From G963676655 sp963678305 (GTDB lineage: Bacteria; Verrucomicrobiota; Lentisphaeria; Victivallales; Victivallaceae), in NCBI GenBank assembly GCA_963678305.2, contig CAXXVV010000012.1:434001-498000 (forward strand): a stretch of DNA of 64,000 nt, in the 5' to 3' direction. Within the stretch, counting starts at the first letter, position 1. Each line of letters starts with the position of its first letter. The notes beneath the pieces were generated by a model. The model was given only the letters and a program-made list of their open reading frames with translations. It was not told the origin of the DNA and did no database searches. The position numbers and the translations under genes are program-made. Of this stretch, positions 42,709-51,925 are shown in pieces.

Positions 42709-42788
42709 AACTGATAAATCAATGGGATTATTAATTTTAACAAACCTTTGTTCTTTAATACATAACAAACAAAAGAAAGGATTATTGT

Positions 42789-44270
42789 ATGAAGTCGATC
42801 GACATTCATCTGGTGATCAGCACCGGTAACGTACAAGTTGCCGACGCGATCGGACGGCTGACCAGTGACAAGCCGTCAATTTATCGAGGGCAGCAGACAG
42901 AGCTGCATTTGCATCCAATTCACGCTGAAAGCGGAAATTACGCCTTGAGTGAGTTGAGTGATCTGACGCAATGGGAATTTGTTCTTGATAACGACTGGGT
43001 ATCATCCGATACGCCGTTGATCCGGGTTGATTCCGGTATTTATGTAACCGAGGATGATGCTGGAGCGGTTATCGTGATACCGTTGGACGAAACCAACACG
43101 CTGGAACTTATCGATGTCCTTGCCGACAATGCTAGGATTGTTCTCGGTGCCGAATTGATCGGGATTGCTGCCGGAGAGACATCTCCTGAGGTTATCTATC
43201 AGTTTGACATGCAGGTTAAAAACCGTCGCACCGACAGCGGCACCGGAACTCCGACAAATGTTCCGGACGGCAATTACTCATCTGTTCAAATTGATGCGCT
43301 GCTGGCAAACCCCGGTTCGTTTCAGTTCAGTATTGACGGTGCAACCAATTGGCACGAGACTCAGGCCTCCAATGATTACTACTATCGTTGGAGCTGGGAC
43401 GGCGAAAACTTTGGTGATGCTATCCAACTTCCGGACGGGGTCACATCATATACTTATTTCGCCTATGCATCTGATAATACCGGTACAGGATGGAGTCTTA
43501 TTCCAACTAACAGTCTGAAATACCGGGCGGAAATTGTTGCAAACACTCCGCTGACTCCGATTGAAAGCGATTTCTCCGGTGCGATCTGGGTAAAATACAT
43601 CGGCGATGATGGAGCCCAGGGTATCCAGGGACCACAGGGTGAAGCCGGGCCGCAAGGCGAACAGGGTATTCAGGGCGTCGCTGGTGATGACGGGGAAAGC
43701 GCCTATCAGATCTGGCTGAATAACGGTAATTCCGGCACCCAGGAAGACTTCTTGAGTTCTCTTATTGGCACACAGGGGGATTCGGGAACAGATGGTATTG
43801 ACGGTATTTCCGCATATCAGGTCTGGTTGAACACCGGCAACAGCGGAACCGAACAGGATTTTTTAAATTCACTAGTCGGGCCGCAGGGGCCGCAAGGAGA
43901 TCAGGGAATACAAGGCGAAGCCGGCCCTCAAGGAGAACAAGGTATCCAGGGCATCCAGGGTGAAACCGGGTCGCAGGGGCCGCAAGGAGATCAAGGCATA
44001 CAAGGCGAAATCGGACCTCAGGGAGATCAAGGCATACAGGGAGAAACCGGCCTGGCCGGAGCTGATGGTGATAGCGCCTATCAGGTATGGCTGAATGCCG
44101 GCAACAGTGGAACTGAACAGGATTTTCTTGATTCAATTGGTAATGGAGATAGCGCTTATCAGGTATGGTTGGATCAGGGCAATACCGGAACCGAACAGGA
44201 TTTCCTTGATTCACTCGGCGGCGGAGGGTCCACGTCCGATATGATCAGAATAGCGCTAATCTTTGGATGA
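42789..44270 (+). CDS. Collagen-like fibre protein with SAYQVWL modules
   Basis: A 493-residue fibre protein. The N-terminal ~270 residues are beta-rich and would be the attachment part. From about residue 272 the sequence alternates Gly-x-y collagen-like repeats (IQGPQGEAGPQGEQGIQG) with four copies of a 22-residue module SAYQVWLNxGNSGTEQDFL. The end is a Gly/Ser tail. Collagen-like trimers with this module are familiar in tail fibres and bacterial surface fibres. ATG follows AAGGA by eight bases. No signal peptide is seen, more in line with a virion than a secreted adhesin. Confidence 0.85.
   Translation: MKSIDIHLVISTGNVQVADAIGRLTSDKPSIYRGQQTELHLHPIHAESGNYALSELSDLTQWEFVLDNDWVSSDTPLIRVDSGIYVTEDDAGAVIVIPLDETNTLELIDVLADNARIVLGAELIGIAAGETSPEVIYQFDMQVKNRRTDSGTGTPTNVPDGNYSSVQIDALLANPGSFQFSIDGATNWHETQASNDYYYRWSWDGENFGDAIQLPDGVTSYTYFAYASDNTGTGWSLIPTNSLKYRAEIVANTPLTPIESDFSGAIWVKYIGDDGAQGIQGPQGEAGPQGEQGIQGVAGDDGESAYQIWLNNGNSGTQEDFLSSLIGTQGDSGTDGIDGISAYQVWLNTGNSGTEQDFLNSLVGPQGPQGDQGIQGEAGPQGEQGIQGIQGETGSQGPQGDQGIQGEIGPQGDQGIQGETGLAGADGDSAYQVWLNAGNSGTEQDFLDSIGNGDSAYQVWLDQGNTGTEQDFLDSLGGGGSTSDMIRIALIFG
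43601..44228 (+). repeat. Collagen-like and SAYQVWL-module repeats
   Basis: In-frame tandem repeats: Gly-x-y triplets (about 45 in all) broken by four modules of 22 residues. The module copies differ at several positions, so they are old. Confidence 0.8.
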
Positions 44271-44343
44271 TTATTTACATATATAAACGCGAGTATCGCG
44301 CAGGGAAAATTAATAAATTTTTAATTAAACAGGAGTATTTAAA

Positions 44344-44625
44344 ATGGCTTTAAAAAAATGGGTAAACACCAATGTCGGCAGCAGTAATGCAACAATTTTG
44401 ACTGTAGGAACAGGCAATACTGCGGTAATTTTCGGAATTAAACTGGTCTGTGACAGTTCAGCGACCATTACGTTGAAACTTGGCAGCTTTGAAAGCAGCT
44501 ATCAACTTACCGCGAATGTTCCGTTTTCAATCGACGACAAAACCGTCATTGAATCGGACGGGACTTTAGTTTGCAATGCGTCAGCCGGGACCTGTCAGAT
44601 TTACGTCAGCGGAGACGAATCATGA
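44344..44625 (+). CDS. Small beta-rich phage-like protein
   Basis: A 93-residue protein with alternating hydrophobic and polar residues (LTVGTGNTAVIFGIKLVCDS; DKTVIESDGTLVCNASAG), suggesting a single beta sandwich. Good ribosome site AGGAG. The next gene's start overlaps its stop (ATGA). Its size and place between a fibre and a spike gene fit a small connector, cap or chaperone-like tail protein; function unknown. Confidence 0.7.
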   Translation: MALKKWVNTNVGSSNATILTVGTGNTAVIFGIKLVCDSSATITLKLGSFESSYQLTANVPFSIDDKTVIESDGTLVCNASAGTCQIYVSGDES

Positions 44626-44906
44626 GTCCGAACGAAAAATTATTGAGTAACTATTTGACTGCGGAAAGATTCAATTTGTTAATCTCCAGACTTGATCTGG
44701 AACACGGTCGTTATCAGAATCTGTTCAGCAGGATCAAAGCTCATGTAGACAGGTTTTTAGATGATGATTCAATCTTTATCAACCACCCTTATGTACTGGC
44801 AATTAACGCAGTCGCAAACGGCGAAACAATAGACCCTGCTGATGTAGCAACAGCCATGGAAACTTTTGTTTTACCTGAATCGACTTATGGAACTACGGGA
44901 GAATAA
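44622..44906 (+). CDS. Small helical protein, unknown function
   Basis: A 94-residue helical protein (LSNYLTAERFNLLISRLDLE; LFSRIKAHVDRFLDDDSIF). Start ATG 44622 overlaps the preceding stop by four bases and is preferred over the longer frame from 44571. One base separates it from the following spike gene's start. Possibly a tail-assembly helper or chaperone; no family recognised. Confidence 0.68.
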   Translation: MSPNEKLLSNYLTAERFNLLISRLDLEHGRYQNLFSRIKAHVDRFLDDDSIFINHPYVLAINAVANGETIDPADVATAMETFVLPESTYGTTGE

Positions 44907-44907
44907 A

Positions 44908-47103
44908 ATGGGAATAAAAAAATATTCAGGGAAATCCGGTCCTGACGGGAAGTTTATGTCTTTTCAAGATGCGAAACACGTCGGCAGTGGAATTCCATCG
45001 TATTTGAACAATTGTATCGCCTGGTACAAGAATGATCTCCTTGATAAGAGCGATAATGTATGGACCAACTATATCAAGGATAATGTCACATGGGCATCGG
45101 ATAAAACATATACAACCGGAGATTACGTACACTGCCCCGGCATTTTCAAATCGCTGAAAAACAGCAATACGCAATCTCCGTTTAATCCGGATGCATGGGA
45201 GCAGATCAGTTCAGTATGGGAACCGGATAAAACATATGCGACCGGCGATTATTGTGTGTTTCAATTTCGGTGTTTTAAATCTCAGGTTGATGACAATCTG
45301 GGCAATCAACCGCCTATAGCGGAAAATCATCCCGGCACTTATTGGGAAGAGTCCAGTGATGCTTACTGGTGGAATCCCGGCAGCTATTCAGTCGACAACC
45401 TGGTTATTATGCCTGCTGTCTGGCTTTGTATGGACTCGGCTGCGAACTACTACCAGCCGCAAAGAGGCTTGCCGCTGGTAGATATGGTCACCGGTGCTAA
45501 AACTCCCTGGAACGAGACAACCGCATATAATACCGGCGATTATGCTTTTTATGATTTTACTGTTTGGATTAGCGACACAGATAGCAATATCGGAAATACG
45601 CCGGCTACCGGCTCTAGTTACTGGAGCGAAGCTGATTTGACCTTGACAATTTCTTTGGCTGATGTCTGGCAAATCTATGATACAGTATGGGATAGCGGCA
45701 CAACCTATACTGATGGCGATTGCGTACGATACAACATACACATTTATCAAGCAACACCAGCTTCCGGCAATCTAAATCAGAATCCGGTGAACAATCCCAC
45801 ATATTGGGAGGATAAGGGCATTCCCGAAAATGTCTGGCAACTGTGTGACGTCTATTATTGGGCGAGTGGAACGACGTACGGCACAAACAGTAACGCCTAT
45901 GAGAATCTAGTCTGGCATAACAGCAGCGTATATCTTTCTCTACAGTCTGCCAATACAGGTAACAATCCAATCACGGCAGATACGTACTGGGATGAGGTAT
46001 TCACTCTTCCGCTACCAGATGCTAGAGATTTCTATCAAGATTATAAATGTCCTGCGCAAACAGAATACGATCACAGGCCTGTTGCTGATTTTCTATTTAC
46101 GCCACAACCGTCAAGCGTCGCTGCTAATCTACATTTTAATAGTGGACCGGCTTGTACGATAACAGACTACACGGTTATTGTAGCATTTAACCCGTCAGAA
46201 AGAACGCAGGATTACGTAATCATCAGGAATTTCGCGGATTTTAAGAACTATTCTAATAAACTCCTCTTGCGGAGCATGAACCCTGATAGTGCGTTCTACT
46301 GCTCAACGGGGCTTACGTTAACATATAATAAACCGTTAGTTGCGTCGTTGGGCTGGAGTACCGGGAATGGCGCTTACGCGAGAGTTAGCGGCGTTGAAAT
46401 ATCATCGCAGAGCGGTGATCTGGGTACCCCCTTAAGAACAGGCTTCGGGGGGATAAATGGTACCTTTGGTATAGTCGGAGGGGATCACAATGAACTCACT
46501 GGCGCCTATACCTTTGATGTTTTAATGTTTAACAGGAAATTAAGTTCAACGGAAATTGCCGCGGTTGAAAATTTTCTTATGGGCAAATGGAACATAGCTA
46601 AACTAAAAGCAGTAACCGCCTCCGGAGCCGGAAATTCAGAAGGGGACGGCACCTATTTGGAGAATACGCTATCGGCTGTAACATTTGCGAGTAATATTTA
46701 TGCTTATGACGGTGAATGGAATACCATGTACACATTTGATAAGTATCTACAATATAACTCAGAGGAAGATCGCTGGGAATTATGGCACGATTATACCGAA
46801 GACTACGGCCCGCTTCCGTCAGGCGCGGTAGAAGGGCCGGAAATGCAGTATGTGGTATCAGCTTTGTACTCTATGACAGATGATATGATGGGGTATACAC
46901 ACTACTTATTGTATAACGAAACCGTTGGTCAGTGGGAATTTTGGATGTATAACGAATTTTACGGCGAAGAATCACAGATGTGGCAAAATCTGCTGACCTA
47001 TGTTGCAAGCGGCACATCCGACACCGTACCCGCTTCGGGCTGGACTAATGTCAGCGGGATAAGTTCATTTGACACCGCTCCTAGCGTTTCAAGCAACTTC
47101 TAA
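44908..47103 (+). CDS. Tail-spike-like protein with six carbohydrate-binding-type repeats and a LamG-like domain
   Basis: A 731-residue protein. Residues about 60-370 hold six repeats of 40-50 residues with the pattern WxxxxxYxxGDYV...W, as in chitin-binding (CBM5/12-type) modules: VTWASDKTYTTGDYVHC, VWEPDKTYATGDYCVFQ, AYNTGDYAFY and so on. Residues about 375-580 look like a LamG/concanavalin domain (AFNPSERTQDYVIIRN; FDVLMFNRKLSSTEI). The C-terminal 130 residues carry two copies of a YDGEWNTMYTFDKYLQYN-like unit (WELWHDYTEDYGPLPSG; VGQWEFWMYNEF). ATG 44908 is preferred over 44866. It probably recognises glycan on the target cell surface. Confidence 0.75.
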   Translation: MGIKKYSGKSGPDGKFMSFQDAKHVGSGIPSYLNNCIAWYKNDLLDKSDNVWTNYIKDNVTWASDKTYTTGDYVHCPGIFKSLKNSNTQSPFNPDAWEQISSVWEPDKTYATGDYCVFQFRCFKSQVDDNLGNQPPIAENHPGTYWEESSDAYWWNPGSYSVDNLVIMPAVWLCMDSAANYYQPQRGLPLVDMVTGAKTPWNETTAYNTGDYAFYDFTVWISDTDSNIGNTPATGSSYWSEADLTLTISLADVWQIYDTVWDSGTTYTDGDCVRYNIHIYQATPASGNLNQNPVNNPTYWEDKGIPENVWQLCDVYYWASGTTYGTNSNAYENLVWHNSSVYLSLQSANTGNNPITADTYWDEVFTLPLPDARDFYQDYKCPAQTEYDHRPVADFLFTPQPSSVAANLHFNSGPACTITDYTVIVAFNPSERTQDYVIIRNFADFKNYSNKLLLRSMNPDSAFYCSTGLTLTYNKPLVASLGWSTGNGAYARVSGVEISSQSGDLGTPLRTGFGGINGTFGIVGGDHNELTGAYTFDVLMFNRKLSSTEIAAVENFLMGKWNIAKLKAVTASGAGNSEGDGTYLENTLSAVTFASNIYAYDGEWNTMYTFDKYLQYNSEEDRWELWHDYTEDYGPLPSGAVEGPEMQYVVSALYSMTDDMMGYTHYLLYNETVGQWEFWMYNEFYGEESQMWQNLLTYVASGTSDTVPASGWTNVSGISSFDTAPSVSSNF

Positions 47104-47115
47104 GGGGCCGGATTT

Positions 47116-47538
47116 ATGAAACAGGTAGCAAGAAAAGTTCATTCATTGCGCATGAAAGCAAAAAGACTTGGCCTTGACGCTCCGGAAAGTTTCTGGCTGG
47201 CCCCGGTTTCTGATCTGGTTGAGATTTATAACGGCTGCGGTCCGGAATGGATGAGTAAATTCAGCCGCGCCGCGTTGACATTTGCTTTGCTAGTATTTGA
47301 ACCGGCAATTCTAATCCATGATTACGAATTCAGTCTGTCAGACGGATCAAAGGAATCATTCAAAGCGGCGAACTCCCGGATTTATTCCAATTGCGTCAAA
47401 TTGGCCAAAGCGGCTTATGCCTGGTATGATCTATGGCGTTACCGCTGGCTGCGTCGCGCGGCCATGGTTTGGGTCTTCTGCCGATACGGCGGCTGGTCTG
47501 CATGGACTGATGCGGCCGCTGAAGTCAAAAAAGTATAA
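47116..47538 (+). CDS. Small basic protein with hydrophobic centre, phage-like
   Basis: A 140-residue protein with a basic N-terminus (KQVARKVHSLRMKAKRLGL), a central hydrophobic stretch (AALTFALLVFEPAILI, about residues 56-71) and a Trp/Arg-rich end (WYDLWRYRWLRRAAMVWVF). Ribosome site AAGGGG. Its place at the distal end of the block, next to a lipoprotein, suggests a membrane-interacting or lysis-related role, but I recognise no family and a holin assignment would be a guess. Confidence 0.68.
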   Translation: MKQVARKVHSLRMKAKRLGLDAPESFWLAPVSDLVEIYNGCGPEWMSKFSRAALTFALLVFEPAILIHDYEFSLSDGSKESFKAANSRIYSNCVKLAKAAYAWYDLWRYRWLRRAAMVWVFCRYGGWSAWTDAAAEVKKV

Positions 47539-47569
47539 TCAAGCACAAGAAACAAAAAGGAAACTTAAA

Positions 47570-47992
47570 ATGAAAACAAAACTTACTAAAAAAATATTTG
47601 TTCGAGTTTGTCCATGGCTGTCCGTATTTTTACTTTTGCCGTCTACCGGATGCGTAACCGAATCCGCTAAGATTACCGAATATGACTCCGACGGCAAAGT
47701 TGTCAAAATAACCGAAACATCCCAGCAGGATGCCATTGGCAGGATTATGCTGGAAATGGAAAAGAAAAATGTCGTAATCTGGAAACAGGGCTGGTATTTC
47801 CTGTCGGAAATTTCGATGACCGGAACCGAAACTTATCTGCCGTGTATCAAGTTTTCAGGCGGAAAAGTCAATACCGGACACTTCAGCATCAAGGATAGTG
47901 CCGAGCACATTCCGGCGATTGTCAAAGCGGTACAGCAGCCGGTGACGGTTAACGCCACTTCTTCCGGGGTGTCCATTAAAGAATCAGAATAG
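47570..47992 (+). CDS. Small lipoprotein closing the phage-like block
   Basis: A 140-residue lipoprotein: basic start (MKTKLTKKIFVRVC), hydrophobic core and lipobox LLPSTGC (Cys28), then an exposed domain (KITEYDSDGKVVKITETS; SIKDSAEHIPAIVKAVQQPV). The upstream frame to 47318 overlaps the previous gene; ATG 47570 has AAAAGG ten bases ahead. In phage clusters a small lipoprotein here could be an outer-membrane spanin or a superinfection-exclusion protein; this is only suggested by position. A strong terminator follows. Confidence 0.75.
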   Translation: MKTKLTKKIFVRVCPWLSVFLLLPSTGCVTESAKITEYDSDGKVVKITETSQQDAIGRIMLEMEKKNVVIWKQGWYFLSEISMTGTETYLPCIKFSGGKVNTGHFSIKDSAEHIPAIVKAVQQPVTVNATSSGVSIKESE

Positions 47993-48015
47993 GAATAACT
48001 GTTTTTCTTTTTAGT

Positions 48016-48053
48016 CGCGAACAATTCAAAGGTTGTTCGCGGCTTTTTTTTTT
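48016..48053 (+). terminator. Rho-independent terminator after the phage-like block
   Basis: A perfect 9-bp stem (CGCGAACAA with TTGTTCGCG, loop 8) is followed by ten T, 23 bases after the lipoprotein stop. It isolates the block from the sugar transporter operon. Confidence 0.92.
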
Positions 48054-48071
48054 GCTGAGAATTCATAAATA

Positions 48072-48100
48072 TTGACTTTGTCGGTTTTCCGGTTTATATT
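48072..48100 (+). promoter_or_regulatory. Promoter of the sugar ABC transporter operon
   Basis: TTGACT (48072-48077) and TATATT (48095-48100) with a 17-base spacer, just after the terminator, leave a leader of about 120 bases. Confidence 0.65.
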
Positions 48101-48224
48101 TATCAACCTGAAGCATTGTTGCATAAATAATCATATTTATTAATCGCGGTCGCTATGCTCGAATCGGAGTCAATAAAATAATATAACGATATGCATGACC
48201 GCATAACAAAACCGGAGTGTGACT

Positions 48225-49190
48225 ATGAAAAGATCAATTCTGCTGGCGGCCGCGATCGCGGTGACATTCGGATTCTCAGTTCAAGCCAAACGCTACAAGA
48301 TTGCGGTAATTCCTAAAGGAACCACGCATTCTTACTGGAAAACGGTTCATGCCGGCGCCGCCAAAGCGGCAATTGATTTCAATGTCGATATTATCTGGCA
48401 GGGGCCGCTGGTCGAAAGCGACCGGGCAGAGCAGATTAAAATAATTCAGAATTTCATCAGCCGCCGGGTCGATGCGATTTGCCTGGCTCCGCTCGATGAT
48501 AAAGCGATGGTTCGTCCGGTAAAAATGGCGGTGAAAGCTAAAATTCCGGTAGTTGTTTTTGACTCAAGTCTTGATTGGAATGGTTACACTTCGTTCATCG
48601 CTACCGACAATTTCAAGGGTGGTTATCTCTGCGGTAAGCTACTGGCCAAATCCCTGAACAACAAAGGCCGGGTCATTATGATGCGTTATATGGTTGGTTC
48701 AGCTTCCACTGTTAAACGTGAAAACGGCTTTCTGAAAGCGATGAAAGAGGCTGGACCCGGGATAAAACTTATTTCAACAAATCAGTATGCCGGTGCGACC
48801 GCGGTTACCGCGCAAAAGAAATCTCAGAGCGTGATTACCCGTTTCAGGGGTAAATTCGACGGTATCTATTGTCCTAACGAATCTTCAACCTATGGTATGT
48901 TGCGGGCGCTGGAAATCGCGCGCCTGGCCGGAAAGGTCAAATTTGTCGGTTTTGATACTTCAAAATCCCTGATCAAAGGGGTTCGTGAAGGTAAAATTGA
49001 AGGCGTCGCTGCGCAATGTCCTTTCAAAATGGGCTATGAAGCCGTTAAGGCCGCGGTTGAAAAACTTAACGGCAAAAAGGTGCCGAAAGTCATTGATACC
49101 GGGGTTGTCATGGTGACGAAAGCCGATCTGGATAAACCGGAGATCAAGGAACTTATCAATCCGCCGTTGAAGAAATATCTTAACGAATAA
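48225..49190 (+). CDS. Sugar ABC transporter, ribose-type substrate-binding protein
   Basis: A 321-residue periplasmic binding protein. The signal peptide runs to about residue 21 (cleavage after VQA), followed by the RbsB-like fold: YKIAVIPKGTTHSYWKTVHA, PLVESDRAEQIKIIQNFI, VDAICLAPLDDKAMV and VKFVGFDTSKSLIKGVREG. Start ATG 48225 has CGGAG seven bases ahead; GTG 48219 is less likely. It delivers a pentose or hexose to the ATPase and permease encoded next. The sugar cannot be named. First gene of the operon. Confidence 0.92.
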   Translation: MKRSILLAAAIAVTFGFSVQAKRYKIAVIPKGTTHSYWKTVHAGAAKAAIDFNVDIIWQGPLVESDRAEQIKIIQNFISRRVDAICLAPLDDKAMVRPVKMAVKAKIPVVVFDSSLDWNGYTSFIATDNFKGGYLCGKLLAKSLNNKGRVIMMRYMVGSASTVKRENGFLKAMKEAGPGIKLISTNQYAGATAVTAQKKSQSVITRFRGKFDGIYCPNESSTYGMLRALEIARLAGKVKFVGFDTSKSLIKGVREGKIEGVAAQCPFKMGYEAVKAAVEKLNGKKVPKVIDTGVVMVTKADLDKPEIKELINPPLKKYLNE

Positions 49191-49197
49191 TCCTCCA

Positions 49198-50685
49198 TTG
49201 AAAAAGCTCGAACTCAAAGGTATCAGCAAATCATTCGGGCCGGTTAAAGCCTTGACCAATGTAAATCTCAAGGTGGAACCGGGCCGGGTCCATGCCTTGA
49301 TCGGCGAAAACGGCGCGGGCAAAAGTACCCTGATGAAGATTCTCAGCGGTGATTATCAGGCCGATTCCGGAGGGATATTGCTGGATGACGTTCCTGTTCG
49401 CATCACAAGTCCCGCTAAGGGACGGGCGGCGGGAATTGCGATGATATATCAGGAGCTGACATTGGCTCCGCATTTGCCGGTCCATGAAAATATTACTTTG
49501 GGACTGGAACCGTCGCTTGCCGGCTTTTCCAGGCGGGACCCCGATGGCCGGGTCAAACAGAGTCTTGAGATGCTCGGACACGGAAATTTGGATATCGACC
49601 TCCGGGTCGGGGAGTTGACCATCGGCGCTCAACAGGTAGTGGAAATAGCCAGGGCTATTTACAGCGGCGCCCGGGTTATAATCATGGATGAGCCGACCAG
49701 TTCTCTGTCGGCGGTCGATACTCGAAACTTGTTCAAGGTTATAAAAAAGCTGCGTGATGAAGGCTATTCGATCATCTACATCAGTCACTTCCTTGAGGAA
49801 GTTCGTGAGGTCGCGGACGATTTCACCGTTCTGCGTGACGGCGTGACGGTCGGGAATGGTTTGATCAAAGATGTTTCAATCGATGATATTGTCCGGATGA
49901 TGGTTGGCCGGGATTTGACGGAGATGTACCCGAAAACGCCGCATGAGATTACTGATACGGTTCTCGACATTAAAGATCTTCGTGTTTTTGAGTATGCCGC
50001 GCCGGTCAGTTTTAAACTGCGTAAAGGCGAAATACTGGGAATTGCCGGTCTGATTGGTTCAGGACGGACGGAATTGATCCGTAAAATATTCGGATTGGAT
50101 AAACCCGGGCAGGGAATGACCGTGATCAACGGGCGGGATTTCAAGGCGGTTTCGGCTTCGCCTCTAAAAAGTTTGCATCGCGGTCTGGATTTTCTCAGCG
50201 AAAACCGCAAGGATGAAGGCTTGGCGGTCAAGATGTCTTTGTGTGATAACCTGACAATGTCCGCATTGTCGCTTTACGCGAAACTGGGTTTTATAAATCA
50301 GCGCCGGGAAAAACGCGCGGCAAAAGAATTCCTTGACAAACTTGCGGTCAAATATAACGGCAGCGTGATGCAGAAACTTGACAGCTTGTCCGGCGGTAAC
50401 CAGCAAAAAGTGGCTATTGCCCGGCTTCTGCATCATGACAGCGGGATATTTTTCCTCGATGAACCCACCCGCGGTATTGATGTCGGCAGCAAGGCGGAAA
50501 TATACAGCCGGATCACTCAATTGGCGGCAACCGGACGTTCAATCATTTTCGTCAGCTCGTATCTGCCGGAACTGCTGGGCGTGTGCGACTCGCTGGCGGT
50601 AATGCATCGCGGTGGAATGAGCGAAGTTAAACCGATTAGTGAATGGTCCGAGGACAGCGTTATGCATTATGCCACTTCCGGATAA
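49198..50685 (+). CDS. Sugar ABC transporter ATP-binding protein, RbsA/MglA type
   Basis: A 495-residue protein with two fused ABC domains. The first has Walker A GENGAGKSTLMKIL and Walker B VIIMDEPTSSLS, with signature LTIGAQQVVEIARA. The second has a degenerate Walker A (LIGSGRTELIR), signature LSGGNQQKVAIARLL and Walker B FFLDEPTRGID, the usual pattern in the RbsA/MglA family. The start is TTG at 49198, seven bases after the binding-protein stop. It powers uptake through the permease at 50707. Confidence 0.94.
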   Translation: MKKLELKGISKSFGPVKALTNVNLKVEPGRVHALIGENGAGKSTLMKILSGDYQADSGGILLDDVPVRITSPAKGRAAGIAMIYQELTLAPHLPVHENITLGLEPSLAGFSRRDPDGRVKQSLEMLGHGNLDIDLRVGELTIGAQQVVEIARAIYSGARVIIMDEPTSSLSAVDTRNLFKVIKKLRDEGYSIIYISHFLEEVREVADDFTVLRDGVTVGNGLIKDVSIDDIVRMMVGRDLTEMYPKTPHEITDTVLDIKDLRVFEYAAPVSFKLRKGEILGIAGLIGSGRTELIRKIFGLDKPGQGMTVINGRDFKAVSASPLKSLHRGLDFLSENRKDEGLAVKMSLCDNLTMSALSLYAKLGFINQRREKRAAKEFLDKLAVKYNGSVMQKLDSLSGGNQQKVAIARLLHHDSGIFFLDEPTRGIDVGSKAEIYSRITQLAATGRSIIFVSSYLPELLGVCDSLAVMHRGGMSEVKPISEWSEDSVMHYATSG

Positions 50686-50706
50686 TCAATTTGAAAGCGA
50701 GAGGGA

Positions 50707-51708
50707 ATGAAGAATAAAATTAAAAAATTATTGGTGACGCTCGGACCGGTGCTGGGCCTGATTCTGGTTTATGTTTTTTTCGCGGTCAAAGCTCCGGCCG
50801 ATGCAAATTTCGTTTCACTGCTCAATACTCAAACGATTATTACCCAGACGGTGATTGTGGCAATCGGCGCGATCGGCATGACCCTGGTGATAGTTAGCGG
50901 AGGGATCGACCTCAGTGCCGGTTCACAGATTGCTTTGAGTATGGTGGTCACGGCTTTGGTTATTTCACTGCTGGGCGGTTCCGGGGCTGAAACCGCGTCC
51001 TGGAGCACCGCTTTGTTCGGTGCTGTCTGCGGTATCGCGGTTTGCGCCTTATGCGGACTGCTCAATGGTTTGATCTCGACTTCATTGAAAATCGTACCTT
51101 TTATTGTCACTCTCGGCATGATGCAGGTGGCGCGCGGAACCGCCAAGATGCTGGCTAAAAATCAGACGGTTATCACCCCGGATAATTTTCTGCAGAATAC
51201 GATGAATGTGCAGCCCGAACCGAAATGGCTGCTGGTTGCGCCGGGTGTGTGGCTGATGCTGATTCTGTTGGTGCTGATGTATGTTGTTCTGCGGCATACG
51301 GTGTTCGGGCGTCGCATTTATGCCATCGGTTCAAATGAACAGACCGCCCGTTTGTGCGGGATCAAGGTTAAGACTACCCGGGTGATGATCTACGCGATTT
51401 GCGGAATTTTTCTCGGAATAGCCGGGGTTATGCAGTACGGAAACCTGAATGTAGGCGATCCGACTGCGGCGATGGGGATGGAACTGGATATTATTGCCGC
51501 GGTTGTTATCGGCGGCGGTTCGCTCAACGGTGGCGAAGGCGGCGTTTTCGGTTCATTCATCGGAGCGCTGATCATGGCTGTACTGCGCAATGGCTGTACT
51601 ATGCTCGGATTGGAAAATTACTTTCAGGAAATCATCATCGGAGTTATCATTGTCAGTGCCGTCGGTATTGATTTTATCAAGCATAAATTGACGGCTGAAA
51701 CAGAATAA
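50707..51708 (+). CDS. Sugar ABC transporter permease, RbsC type
   Basis: A 333-residue inner-membrane protein with eight to ten helices of the RbsC/MglC family. Conserved features: TLVIVSGGIDLSAGSQIALS, GLLNGLISTSLKIVPFIVTL, RRIYAIGSNEQTARLCGI and VIGGGSLNGGEGGVFGSFIG. Last gene of the three-gene transporter; the gap to the ATPase is 21 bases. No kinase or isomerase follows to indicate the sugar. Confidence 0.94.
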   Translation: MKNKIKKLLVTLGPVLGLILVYVFFAVKAPADANFVSLLNTQTIITQTVIVAIGAIGMTLVIVSGGIDLSAGSQIALSMVVTALVISLLGGSGAETASWSTALFGAVCGIAVCALCGLLNGLISTSLKIVPFIVTLGMMQVARGTAKMLAKNQTVITPDNFLQNTMNVQPEPKWLLVAPGVWLMLILLVLMYVVLRHTVFGRRIYAIGSNEQTARLCGIKVKTTRVMIYAICGIFLGIAGVMQYGNLNVGDPTAAMGMELDIIAAVVIGGGSLNGGEGGVFGSFIGALIMAVLRNGCTMLGLENYFQEIIIGVIIVSAVGIDFIKHKLTAETE

Positions 51709-51750
51709 TTATAATTTTAACATGTTGCAGACTCGATACCTTTAAAGGAT

Positions 51751-51802
51751 AAAAAAAAGAAGCGGTAAAACAGATAATGGGGGGATACCATATTTTACCG
51801 CT
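51751..51802 (-). terminator. Terminator of the EF-hand esterase gene (minus strand)
   Basis: AGCGGTAAAA (51761-51770) and TTTTACCGCT (51793-51802) are exact complements with a 22-base loop. On the minus strand the stem is followed by TCTTTTTTTT. It lies between the convergent permease and esterase genes and may stop both. Confidence 0.6.
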
Positions 51803-51925
51803 CCGTCATACTTCCCCGGTTTCCCTTCGTCAGGGACCTTATTGAACCGTCATCTACCGGTCTTTGTAATATAAGACACGGGAACTTTAAATATCTTTGC
51901 GCTTTTTTGAAAAAAAATTGTTTTT

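Noticed and set aside
47116..47992. Holin and spanin pair
   Set aside because: Position is suggestive but the first protein has one weak hydrophobic stretch only and no endolysin is present.
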